From Rhizobacter sp. (lineage in GTDB: Bacteria > Pseudomonadota > Gammaproteobacteria > Burkholderiales > Burkholderiaceae_C): 64,000 nucleotides of DNA. Location of the stretch: assembly GCA_019635355.1 (NCBI GenBank), contig JAHBZQ010000001.1, forward strand, positions 558,001 to 622,000. Reading direction: 5' to 3'. The notes beneath the pieces were generated by a model. That model worked only from the letters and a program-made list of their open reading frames with translations. It had not been told where the DNA came from and ran no database searches. The translations under genes were made by a program, and so were the position numbers. Every line of letters starts with the position of its first letter. Positions within the stretch are counted from its first letter, which is position 1. This document shows, in pieces, positions 1 to 7,698 of the stretch.

Positions 1-179
1 GCGGCAAGGTGCTGCGCGATTTCTTCGCCGAGCGGCGCGAGCTGTACCGCAAGCGGCGGGCCCAGCCCGCCGAGCCCGGCGACAGCGAGTTCGGCGCCGC
101 CCCTGACACGATTGACGTGATACCGACCGGAGAGGTTGTCGAAGTTGAGCCACCACCATCATCACCACCACGAAGCTGA
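1..179 (+). CDS. tadA: tRNA adenosine-34 deaminase TadA, C-terminal end (partial)
   Basis: An open frame enters from the left edge (frame starting at base 3) and stops with TGA at 177-179. The visible 58 residues begin GKVLRDFFAERRELYRKRR and continue into an acidic, proline-rich tail. The LRDFFAERR stretch matches the last helix of bacterial TadA, which deaminates A34 of tRNA-Arg to inosine. The catalytic zinc domain lies outside the window, so the name rests on the C-terminal helix alone. The 3' end overlaps the proposed start of the LD-carboxypeptidase gene by about 44 bases, which suggests cotranscription. Confidence 0.6.
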   Translation, partial: GKVLRDFFAERRELYRKRRAQPAEPGDSEFGAAPDTIDVIPTGEVVEVEPPPSSPPRS

Positions 180-1080
180 GGCCCACCCGCAGCACCTCAC
201 GCTCTTCACGCCGGCCGGCGTGGTGCTGAAGGCCGCGCCGCTGAAGCTGGCGGCCCGGCGCCTGGCGGCCCAAGGGTTCGAGGTGACGGTGGACGAAGCG
301 GCCCTCGCCAAGCACCAGCGCTTCGGCGGCGATGACGACACGCGGCTCGACGCGCTGCACCGCATCGCCAAGGCGCGGCCCGACATCGCGCTCGCCACCC
401 GAGGCGGCTACGGCCTCACCCGCCTGCTCGACCGCATCGACTGGAAGCTCGTCGCCAAGAGCGTGGCCCACGGCACCCGCTGGGTCGGCCACAGCGACAT
501 GACCGCGCTCCAGCTCGGCCTGCTCGCCCACACCGGCGCACAGAGCTGGGCCGGGCCGCTGGCGGTGGGCGACTTCGGCGGCGAGACGGTCGACGACATC
601 ACGCAAGACTGCTTCGTCGAAGCCATGACCGGCGCGCTCGAAGCGGTGGGCTTTCGCACCGAGGCCGGCTTCGACGGCCTGCAGGCCAAGGGCGTGCTGT
701 GGGGCGGCAACCTCTGCGTGCTCAACGCGCTGCTCGGCACGCCGCACTTCCCCAAGGTCAAGGGCGGCATCCTCTTCCTCGAAGACGTGAACGAGCACCC
801 GTACCGCATCGAGCGCAGCCTGCTGCAGTTGCACCAGGCGGGGGTGCTGAACGCGCAGAAGGCGGTGGTGCTGGGCAGCTTCACCGAGTTCAAGAAATCG
901 CCGCTCGACCGGGGCTACTCGCTGAAGGGCGTGGTCGAGTACCTGCGCAGCCAGACCAAGACGCCCATCCTCACCGGGCTGCCCTTCGGTCACGTGCCGA
1001 CCAAGGTGACGATGCCAGTGGGCGCGAAGGTCACGCTCCTGGTACAGGCACGCGATGTGCTGATGGGCTGGGACCACTGA
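136..1080 (+). CDS. ldcA: LD-carboxypeptidase (muramoyltetrapeptide carboxypeptidase, S66 family)
   Basis: A 314-residue S66-family serine peptidase that trims the terminal D-Ala from murein tetrapeptides during cytoplasmic peptidoglycan recycling. The Ser-Glu-His triad is visible: Ser120 in GHSD, Glu216 in FLEDVNE and His286 in PFGHVP. The substrate-loop motif TRGGYG lies at about residues 88-93. The start is a TTG inside the end of tadA; a second in-frame TTG sits nine bases downstream. Both place a run of seven histidines (residues 6-12) right after the start, encoded by mixed CAC/CAT codons. The fold proper begins near residue 20, so the His segment is an N-terminal extension. There is no signal peptide, as expected for a cytoplasmic enzyme. 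Confidence 0.9.
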   Translation: MSKLSHHHHHHHEAEAHPQHLTLFTPAGVVLKAAPLKLAARRLAAQGFEVTVDEAALAKHQRFGGDDDTRLDALHRIAKARPDIALATRGGYGLTRLLDRIDWKLVAKSVAHGTRWVGHSDMTALQLGLLAHTGAQSWAGPLAVGDFGGETVDDITQDCFVEAMTGALEAVGFRTEAGFDGLQAKGVLWGGNLCVLNALLGTPHFPKVKGGILFLEDVNEHPYRIERSLLQLHQAGVLNAQKAVVLGSFTEFKKSPLDRGYSLKGVVEYLRSQTKTPILTGLPFGHVPTKVTMPVGAKVTLLVQARDVLMGWDH

Positions 1081-1092
1081 CGCCGCTCGACC

Positions 1093-3321
1093 ATGCAACC
1101 ACTTTGCCTCGCACGCCGGATCTCGCTCGTGTTGGGTGTTGTGGTGGCGCTGCTGGTCGGCTGCAACAACAGCCCGTACCCGGCAGGCGCTGAAAAGGAA
1201 AACACGCTCTTCAACTCGTTCGACGAGCGTTCCCCGCGCTACCTCGACCCGACGGCGTCGTACAGCAACCCCGAGACGCCCTACACCTACTCGATCTACG
1301 AGCCGCTCTATGGCTACCACTACCTCAAGCGGCCATACGAGCTGATCCCGAAGGCGGCTGAAGCCGTGGTGCAGCCGGTGTACCTCGCGGCCGACGGCCA
1401 GCGCCTGCCGGCCGATGCGCCCGCCGCGCAGATCGCCGAGAGCGTGTACGACATCAAGATCAAGCCCGGCATCCTCTACGCGCCGCACCCGGCGTTTGCG
1501 AAAGACGAGCAGGGCCGCTACCTCTACCACCAGCTCACGCGCGAGCAGCTGGGCGACAAGCGCTCGCCCTTCGACTTCGAGAAGACCGGCACCCGCGAGC
1601 TCGTGGCCGACGACTACGTCTACGCCTTCAAGCGCCACGCCACGCCGCGCATCGAGGCGCCGGTCTTCGCCACCTTCTCGGCCTACATCATCGGCCTCAA
1701 GGAATACGGTGCGAGCGTGCGCGCAGAAGACGCGAAGCTGCGCGCCGGCCTGCCGGCCTCGTCGCAAGACAAACCCTTCCTCGACTTCCGCCAGTGGCCG
1801 CTCGAAGGCGTGACCGCGCTCGACAAGTACACCCTGCGCATCCGCATCAAGGGCAAGTACCCGCAGTGGAAATACTGGCTCGCGATGACCTTCACCGCGC
1901 CGGTGCCGTGGGAGGTGGACGCGTTCTATGCCCGCCCCGGCATGGCGGGCAACAGCCTCTCGTGGAACCAGTGGCCGGTGGGCACGGGCCCGTACATGAT
2001 GGCCGAGTACGTGCAGGACCGCCGCCACGTCTTGAAGCGCAACCCCCACTACCGTGGCGAGCCTTACCCCTGCGAGGGCATGCCCGGCGACAAGGAAGCG
2101 GGCCTGCTCGACGACTGCGGCAAGACCATGCCCTTCGTCGACAAGATCGTCTCCACCATCGAGAAGGAGAAGGTGCCGCTCAAGCAGAAGTTCAAGCAGG
2201 GCTACCTCGACGTGCCCGAGATCGAGCGGCCCGAGTGGGGCATCGTCTTCCGTGTCGACATGGACGACTCCGACGCCGTGCGCCGCGAATACGAGCAGCG
2301 CGGCTTCAAGTTCCCCATCACCACCGACATCAACAACTGGTACCTCGGCTTCAACTGGCTCGACCCGGTGGTGGGCAAGGGCGACACGCCCGAGCAGCAG
2401 CTGCGCAACCGCAAGCTGCGCCAGGCGATCTCGATCGCCATCGACTGGGAAGAAGGCTACGGCCGCATCTTCCGCGACAAGGGCGGCGAAGCGGCGCACA
2501 GCCCGGTGCCGCCCGGCGTGTTCGGTGCGCGTCACGGCACGGTGGAAGGCATGAACCCGGTGACGCACAAGCTCGTCGACGGCAAGGTCGTGCGCCGCCC
2601 GATCGAAGACGCCAAGAAGCTGATGGCCGAAGCCGGTTACCCGAACGGCCGCGACGCCAAGACCGGCCGCCCGCTGGTGCTCAACTACGACTACCAGCGC
2701 GCCCCCACGCCCGAGCTGAAAGCCGAGCTCGACTGGATGGTTCGCCAGTTCGCCAAGATCGACATCCAGCTCGAGATCCGCGCCACCGACTACAACCAGT
2801 TCCAGGACAAGGTGCACAAGGGCACGCACCAGATCTTCTGGTGGGGCTGGCTGGCCGACTACCCCGACGCCGAGAACTTCCTCTTCCTGCTCTACGGCCC
2901 GAATGGCAAGGTCAAGCACGAAGGTGAGAACGCCGCCAACTACGAGAACCCGGAATACGACCGCCTCTACGCGCAACTGCAGACGCTCGACGATGGCCCC
3001 GAGAAGCAGAAGGTGATCGACCGCATGGTGGCCATCGCCCAGCAAGACGCGCCGTGGGCCTGGGGCTACTTCCCCTACGTGGGCGTGGCCTTCCAGTCGT
3101 GGGTGCACAACGGCAAGCCCAGCATCGTGGTGCGCGACCTCGCCAAGTACTACCGCGTCGATGCCGTCGCCCGGGCGAACGCGCAGGCCGAGTGGAACCG
3201 GCCGGTGTGGTGGCCGGTGTTGGCTGCCGTGCCGCTGCTCGTGTGGCTGGGCTGGATCGCCCGGCGCAGCTACCGCCTGCGCGAGCAGCGCACGGCCAAA
3301 CCAGAGGTGCGCGCCGCATGA
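1093..3321 (+). CDS. Peptide-type ABC transporter substrate-binding lipoprotein with C-terminal membrane anchor
   Basis: A 742-residue family-5 extracellular solute-binding protein (DppA/OppA/YejA type) that would deliver peptides or similar solutes to the permeases encoded next to it. The N-terminus has a lipobox (LLVGC, Cys24), so the mature protein should be a lipoprotein. The central SBP fold includes ISIAIDWEEGYGR and a late FWWGWLADYPDAENF segment. Unusually, the C-terminus carries a hydrophobic helix (about 704-723, WWPVLAAVPLLVWLGW) followed by an Arg-rich tail, predicting a second anchor in the inner membrane. At over 740 residues it is longer than usual for the family (about 500-620). 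Its stop overlaps the permease start as ATGA. The substrate cannot be read from the sequence. Confidence 0.85.
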   Translation: MQPLCLARRISLVLGVVVALLVGCNNSPYPAGAEKENTLFNSFDERSPRYLDPTASYSNPETPYTYSIYEPLYGYHYLKRPYELIPKAAEAVVQPVYLAADGQRLPADAPAAQIAESVYDIKIKPGILYAPHPAFAKDEQGRYLYHQLTREQLGDKRSPFDFEKTGTRELVADDYVYAFKRHATPRIEAPVFATFSAYIIGLKEYGASVRAEDAKLRAGLPASSQDKPFLDFRQWPLEGVTALDKYTLRIRIKGKYPQWKYWLAMTFTAPVPWEVDAFYARPGMAGNSLSWNQWPVGTGPYMMAEYVQDRRHVLKRNPHYRGEPYPCEGMPGDKEAGLLDDCGKTMPFVDKIVSTIEKEKVPLKQKFKQGYLDVPEIERPEWGIVFRVDMDDSDAVRREYEQRGFKFPITTDINNWYLGFNWLDPVVGKGDTPEQQLRNRKLRQAISIAIDWEEGYGRIFRDKGGEAAHSPVPPGVFGARHGTVEGMNPVTHKLVDGKVVRRPIEDAKKLMAEAGYPNGRDAKTGRPLVLNYDYQRAPTPELKAELDWMVRQFAKIDIQLEIRATDYNQFQDKVHKGTHQIFWWGWLADYPDAENFLFLLYGPNGKVKHEGENAANYENPEYDRLYAQLQTLDDGPEKQKVIDRMVAIAQQDAPWAWGYFPYVGVAFQSWVHNGKPSIVVRDLAKYYRVDAVARANAQAEWNRPVWWPVLAAVPLLVWLGWIARRSYRLREQRTAKPEVRAA

Positions 3322-4301
3322 CGAGCTACCTGCTGCGCCGCCTGGGCTATGCGCTCCTGATCCTCATCGGGGTGAACCTGCTCACCTTCTTCCTCTTCTT
3401 CACCGTCAACACGCCCGACGACATGGCGCGGCTCAACATCGGCGGCAAGCGGGTCACGCAGGAGCAGATCGACAAGTGGAAAGCCGAGCGCGGCTACGAC
3501 AAGCCGCTCTATTGGAACGACAAGGCCCAGGGCCGCGAGAAGCTCACCAACACCATCGTGTGGGAGCGCTCCGTCTCGCTGATGGCGCTCGAGTTCGGCC
3601 GGTCGGACGCGCGCAACGCGGTCGACATCGGCCACGAGATCAAGGTGCGCATGGGCGTGAGCTTGCAGCTGGCGGTGCCGGTGTTCATCCTGCAGCTCAT
3701 CTTCAGCACCGGCATGGCGGTGCTGCTCGTCTTCTTCCGCCACACGCGCATCGACTTCTGGGGCGTGGTGCTGTGCGTGCTGATGCTGTCGATCTCGGCG
3801 CTCTTCTACATCATCGTCGGTCAGTACCTCTTTGCGCGGGTGCTCAAGCTCGTGCCCATCTCCGGCTATGCGCCCGGGCTGGACGCGGTGAAGTTCCTGC
3901 TGCTGCCGGTGCTGCTGTCGCTGCTCGCGCGCCTCGGTGGCGAGGCGCGGCTCTACCGCGCCATGCTGCTCGAAGAGGTGGGCCGCGACTACGTGCGCAC
4001 CGCGCGCGCGAAGGGCATCGCCGAACACTGGGTGCTGCTGCGCCACGTGCTGCGCAATGCGCTCATCCCGATCATCACCAGCGCCGGCTCCTACCTGCCG
4101 TATGTGTTCCTTGGCAGCCTGGTGTTCGAAAGCTTCTTCGGCATCCCCGGCCTCGGCACCTTCGTGATCGAAGCCATCTCGGGACAGGACTTCGCCATCG
4201 TGCGCTCGATGGTCTTCCTCGGCGCCGTGCTCTACATCGCGAGCAACGTGCTGATCGACCTGGCCTACACCTGGGTCGACCCGCGTGTGCGGCTCACCTG
4301 A
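3318..4301 (+). CDS. ABC transporter permease, DppB/OppB/YejB type
   Basis: A 327-residue inner-membrane permease that forms half of the translocation channel of the peptide-type importer. It has the typical N-terminal helix (MTSYLLRRLGYALLILIGVN), a periplasmic loop of about 100 residues, then further membrane segments with the cytoplasmic EAA coupling motif around RDYVRTARAKGIAEHWVLL. The ATG overlaps the stop of the binding-protein gene (ATGA), and the next permease begins 7 bases after the stop, so the three genes are cotranscribed. Confidence 0.88.
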   Translation: MTSYLLRRLGYALLILIGVNLLTFFLFFTVNTPDDMARLNIGGKRVTQEQIDKWKAERGYDKPLYWNDKAQGREKLTNTIVWERSVSLMALEFGRSDARNAVDIGHEIKVRMGVSLQLAVPVFILQLIFSTGMAVLLVFFRHTRIDFWGVVLCVLMLSISALFYIIVGQYLFARVLKLVPISGYAPGLDAVKFLLLPVLLSLLARLGGEARLYRAMLLEEVGRDYVRTARAKGIAEHWVLLRHVLRNALIPIITSAGSYLPYVFLGSLVFESFFGIPGLGTFVIEAISGQDFAIVRSMVFLGAVLYIASNVLIDLAYTWVDPRVRLT

Positions 4302-4308
4302 ACGCATC

Positions 4309-5742
4309 ATGGGCTTCAAGCTTGTCTTTCTCTGGACCGACGTGGCGCTCTATGCGCTGGCGGTGGCGCTGGCCGCGTACCTCTGGCACGTGCGCCGCCA
4401 GCCCACGCTGCAGGCGAACTGGAAGAAGGTGATGCTCGACCCGGCGGCCTTGAGTGCGGGCGTGCTGCTCGTGCTCTTCGGCCTCGTCACCGCGCTCGAC
4501 AGCGTGCATTTCCGCCGGGCCCTGCCGGCGCAGGGTGGGCAGGTCTACTACGACACGCGCACCATGTCCTTGCTCGACGTGGTGCTGGTGCGGCAGATCG
4601 AGATGCGTGAGGCGACCTACTCGGCGCCGCTCGGTACCCACGGCATCAGCAAGGAAAGCGTGAGCGTCGGCGGGCAGACCACGCGTGAATACCCGCGGCT
4701 GAAGTTCGGCGGGGCGCATTTGCAAGACCCGGAGAAGGAATGGTCGGGTGACGTGATGAAGCGTGTGGGGTTCGGTCTGCTCGGCGGCACGGCGGTGTTC
4801 GCGCTCCTGTTGCTCGCCACGGCCGCCGTGTTGCGCCGTGCGCATGGCGGCGTTGGCCAGGCCCTGCGCGACATCGCCGCCGACCGCACCCGCTACCCGC
4901 TGCGCGCCACTGCCGCCACGCTCGCCGTGGTGTGCCTGCTCGGCGGTGTGGTGGTCGCGCTGATGAACCACTACCACGTGTTCGGCACCGACCGCACCGG
5001 CAACGACGTGCTCTACCAGGCGCTCAAGAGCGTGCGCACCGCTTTCGTGATCGGTGGGCTCTCCACGCTGGCCACGCTGCCGCTGGCGGTGGTACTGGGC
5101 ATCCTTGCGGGCTACTTCAAGGGCTGGGTCGATGAAGTCATCCAGTACCTCTACACCACGCTCAGCTCGGTGCCCAACGTGCTGCTGATCGCCGCCTGCG
5201 TGCTGATGGTGCAGGTCTTCCTCGACAAGAACCCCGAGATGTTCGAGACCGGCGCCGAGCGCTCCGACCTCAAGATCCTGCTCCTGTGCATCGTGCTCGG
5301 CGTGACCGGCTGGGCCACGCTCTGCCGCCTGGTGCGCGGCGAGACGCTCAAGCTGCGCGAGCTCGAATACGTGCAGGCCGCAACTGCCTTCGGCGTGAGC
5401 GATGCGCGCATCATGTCGCGCCACATCCTGCCCAACGTGATGCACCTGGTGCTCATCACCACGGTGCTCGCGTTCTCCGACCTCATCCTCTACGAAGCGG
5501 TGCTCACCTACGTGGGCGTGGGCGTCGACCCGAGCACCAGCAGCTTCGGCGGCATGATCAACCTCGCCCGCAGCGAGATGAACCGCGAGCCCACCGTGTG
5601 GTGGTCGTTCGCCGCGGCCTTTGTGTTCATGGTCACGCTGGTGCTGTCGGCCAACCTCTTCGCCGATGGCGTGCGCGATGCCTTCGACCCGCGCGCCCGC
5701 AACTTCCGTCCGCGTCTCAAGGGCCAGCATGCTGCAGGTTGA
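4309..5742 (+). CDS. ABC transporter permease, DppC/OppC/YejE type, with extended N-terminus
   Basis: A 477-residue permease, second channel subunit of the importer. The conserved core is in the C-terminal half: the FGTDRTGNDVL motif typical of OppC-type permeases, then five membrane segments with the EAA loop EYVQAATAFGVSDARIMSRH. Ahead of it are roughly 220 residues with about four extra hydrophobic segments and a soluble stretch between segments two and three; classic OppC/YejE proteins are 300-340 residues. I chose ATG 4309 because an upstream in-frame start would run into the preceding gene. The 3' end overlaps the ATPase gene by 14 bases. Confidence 0.87.
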   Translation: MGFKLVFLWTDVALYALAVALAAYLWHVRRQPTLQANWKKVMLDPAALSAGVLLVLFGLVTALDSVHFRRALPAQGGQVYYDTRTMSLLDVVLVRQIEMREATYSAPLGTHGISKESVSVGGQTTREYPRLKFGGAHLQDPEKEWSGDVMKRVGFGLLGGTAVFALLLLATAAVLRRAHGGVGQALRDIAADRTRYPLRATAATLAVVCLLGGVVVALMNHYHVFGTDRTGNDVLYQALKSVRTAFVIGGLSTLATLPLAVVLGILAGYFKGWVDEVIQYLYTTLSSVPNVLLIAACVLMVQVFLDKNPEMFETGAERSDLKILLLCIVLGVTGWATLCRLVRGETLKLRELEYVQAATAFGVSDARIMSRHILPNVMHLVLITTVLAFSDLILYEAVLTYVGVGVDPSTSSFGGMINLARSEMNREPTVWWSFAAAFVFMVTLVLSANLFADGVRDAFDPRARNFRPRLKGQHAAG

Positions 5743-7564
5743 CGACCTCAAGGTGGCGCTCGACGCCGACGAGGGCCTGGTCAAGGCGCTCGACGGCCTC
5801 GCGCTGACCATTCGCCGCGGCGAGACCTTCGCGCTCGTCGGCGAATCGGGCTGCGGCAAGAGCATGACCGCGCTGGCCCTCATGCGCCTCCTGCCCGAGA
5901 ACGGCCGCATCACGCAGGGCCAGGTCAGCCTCGAAGGCGATGACGTGCTCGCGCTGCCCGAAGCCGGCATGCGCGCCGTGCGCGGTGGGCGCATTGGCAT
6001 GATCTTCCAGGAGCCCGCGACGAGCCTGAATCCGGTGATGAAGGTAGGCGACCAGATCGTCGAAGCCATCGAAGCGCACACCGAGCTGCGCGGCGCAGCA
6101 GCCCGTGCCAAGGCCATCGACTGGATGCGCCGCGTGGGCATCCCCGAGCCCGAGCGCCGCATCGACGAGTACCCGTTCCGTCTGTCGGGTGGCCAGAAGC
6201 AGCGGGTGATGATTGCCATCGCGCTGGCGGCCGAGCCCGAGTTCCTGATCGCCGACGAGCCCACCACCGCGCTCGACGTGACCATCCAGAAGCAGATTCT
6301 CGACCTCTTGAAGGACCTGCAGCGCGAGAAGGGCATGGGTCTCCTGCTCATCACGCACGACCTCGCGGTGGTCGCCGGCATGGCCGACCGCGTGGCGCTG
6401 ATGTACGCCGGGCAGATCATCGAAGTGGCCTGGGCCGAAGAGTTCTTCCGCGCACCGAAGCACCCTTACGCGAAGCTGCTGCTGAGTGCGCTGCCCGATG
6501 CGGCGCGCCGCGGCGAGAAGCTGGCGGCCATCGGTGGCAGCGTGCCGCCCCTGTCTCAAGAGTTCGTCGGCTGCCGCTTCGCACCGCGGTGCGACCGGGT
6601 GATGCCCGAGTGCCACACCACGCCGCCCGAGCTTCTGGAGACGGGCGGCCATCACCCGGTGCGCTGCCTGCTCTACCGCCAGGGCACGACGCCTACACCG
6701 GCCCCGTCGCCGCAGCCGGTGGCAGCCCCGGCCCCCGACGCGCAGCGCGTGGCTGGCCAGCCGCTGCTCGAGGTGCAGCAGCTGTCGGTTCATTTCCCCA
6801 TCCGCAAGGGCCTGCTGCAACGGGCCCGCCAGCACTTCACCGCCGTGCGCGAGGTGTCGTTCAAGGTGGACGCGGGCGAGACGGTCGCCCTGGTCGGCGA
6901 ATCGGGCTGCGGCAAGACCACCACCGGCAAGGCCATCGTGCAGCTGCTGCGCCGCCAGGCCCAGATCGAAGGCCGCGCGCTGCTCGACGGGCGCGACCTC
7001 TTCTCGTTGCAGGGCGACGGCCTGCGCGAGGCGCGTCGCTCGGTGCAGATGATCTTCCAGGACCCGTTCGGCTCGCTCAACCCGCGCATGCGCGTGGCCG
7101 AGTTGCTGGAGGAGGGCCTGCAGTCCCTGCGCCCCGATCTCGCCGCCGAAGCGAGGCGCGACGAGGTGGCCACGCTCATCGAGCGGGTGGGCCTGCGGCG
7201 CGAAGCCCTTCAGCGCTACCCGCACGAGTTCTCGGGTGGGCAGCGCCAGCGCATCGCGATCGCACGGGCGCTGGCGCTCAAGCCCCGGCTCATCGTGTGC
7301 GACGAGCCCACCTCGGCGCTCGACGTCTCGGTGCAGGCGCAGATCCTCAACCTGTTGCGCGAGCTGCAGCGCGAGCTGGGCGTGTCGTACCTCTTCATCA
7401 CCCACAACATCGGCGTCGTCGAGTACATCGCCGACCGGGTGGTGGTGATGCAGCACGGCCGCATCGAGGAAGCCGGGCCCACCGACGAGGTGCTGCACCG
7501 GCCGCAGAGCCCCTACACGCGCAGCCTGCTGGCGGCAGTGCCTCGCATCTTGGGGATACTCTAG
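5729..7564 (+). CDS. Tandem ABC transporter ATPase (YejF/DppDF fusion type)
   Basis: A 611-residue protein with two complete ABC ATPase domains that power the importer. Domain 1 has Walker A GESGCGKS (about residue 38), signature LSGGQKQR (about 153) and Walker B FLIADEPTTALD. Domain 2 has Walker A GESGCGKTT (about 390), signature FSGGQRQR and Walker B LIVCDEPTSALD. Between them is the oligopeptide-type C-terminal extension with four Cys (FVGCRFAPRCDRVMPEC plus a later RCLL), a likely metal or Fe-S site in this family. A Pro/Ala-rich linker at about 325-345 joins the halves. The start ATG lies inside the end of the permease gene, indicating translational coupling. The binding protein-permease-permease-fused ATPase order resembles YejABEF. 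Confidence 0.9.
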   Translation: MLQVDDLKVALDADEGLVKALDGLALTIRRGETFALVGESGCGKSMTALALMRLLPENGRITQGQVSLEGDDVLALPEAGMRAVRGGRIGMIFQEPATSLNPVMKVGDQIVEAIEAHTELRGAAARAKAIDWMRRVGIPEPERRIDEYPFRLSGGQKQRVMIAIALAAEPEFLIADEPTTALDVTIQKQILDLLKDLQREKGMGLLLITHDLAVVAGMADRVALMYAGQIIEVAWAEEFFRAPKHPYAKLLLSALPDAARRGEKLAAIGGSVPPLSQEFVGCRFAPRCDRVMPECHTTPPELLETGGHHPVRCLLYRQGTTPTPAPSPQPVAAPAPDAQRVAGQPLLEVQQLSVHFPIRKGLLQRARQHFTAVREVSFKVDAGETVALVGESGCGKTTTGKAIVQLLRRQAQIEGRALLDGRDLFSLQGDGLREARRSVQMIFQDPFGSLNPRMRVAELLEEGLQSLRPDLAAEARRDEVATLIERVGLRREALQRYPHEFSGGQRQRIAIARALALKPRLIVCDEPTSALDVSVQAQILNLLRELQRELGVSYLFITHNIGVVEYIADRVVVMQHGRIEEAGPTDEVLHRPQSPYTRSLLAAVPRILGIL

Positions 7565-7669
7565 AGAGACGCTGCTTGTGCCAGTGAAGACAATCCGGGA
7601 TTGATCTCCGGCACGAACCAGAGACAGATACAACAAGACACGTCGGTTGGGATCGGCACGGGCCTTGCA

Positions 7670-7681
7670 CGATCGCGATCG
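7670..7681. promoter_or_regulatory. 12-bp perfect palindrome upstream of the TonB-dependent receptor gene
   Basis: CGATCGCGATCG is a perfect 12-base palindrome ending 17 bases before the receptor start codon, next to the ribosome-binding site (AGGAG at about 7689). It could be an operator or mRNA hairpin controlling translation, but GC-rich self-complementary 12-mers also arise by chance. The rest of 7565-7698 shows no clear terminator or -35/-10 pair. Confidence 0.25.
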
Positions 7682-7698
7682 GTTTTTCAGGAGCCCCC

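Noticed and set aside
136..174. Vector or expression-tag contamination suggested by the His7 run
   Set aside because: Flanking sequence is native tadA upstream and ldcA downstream, codons are mixed CAC/CAT, and there is no protease site or plasmid sequence.
4294..7636. Long minus-strand frames opposite the ABC permease and ATPase genes
   Set aside because: The sense genes are clear and coupled; these frames lack any family signature.
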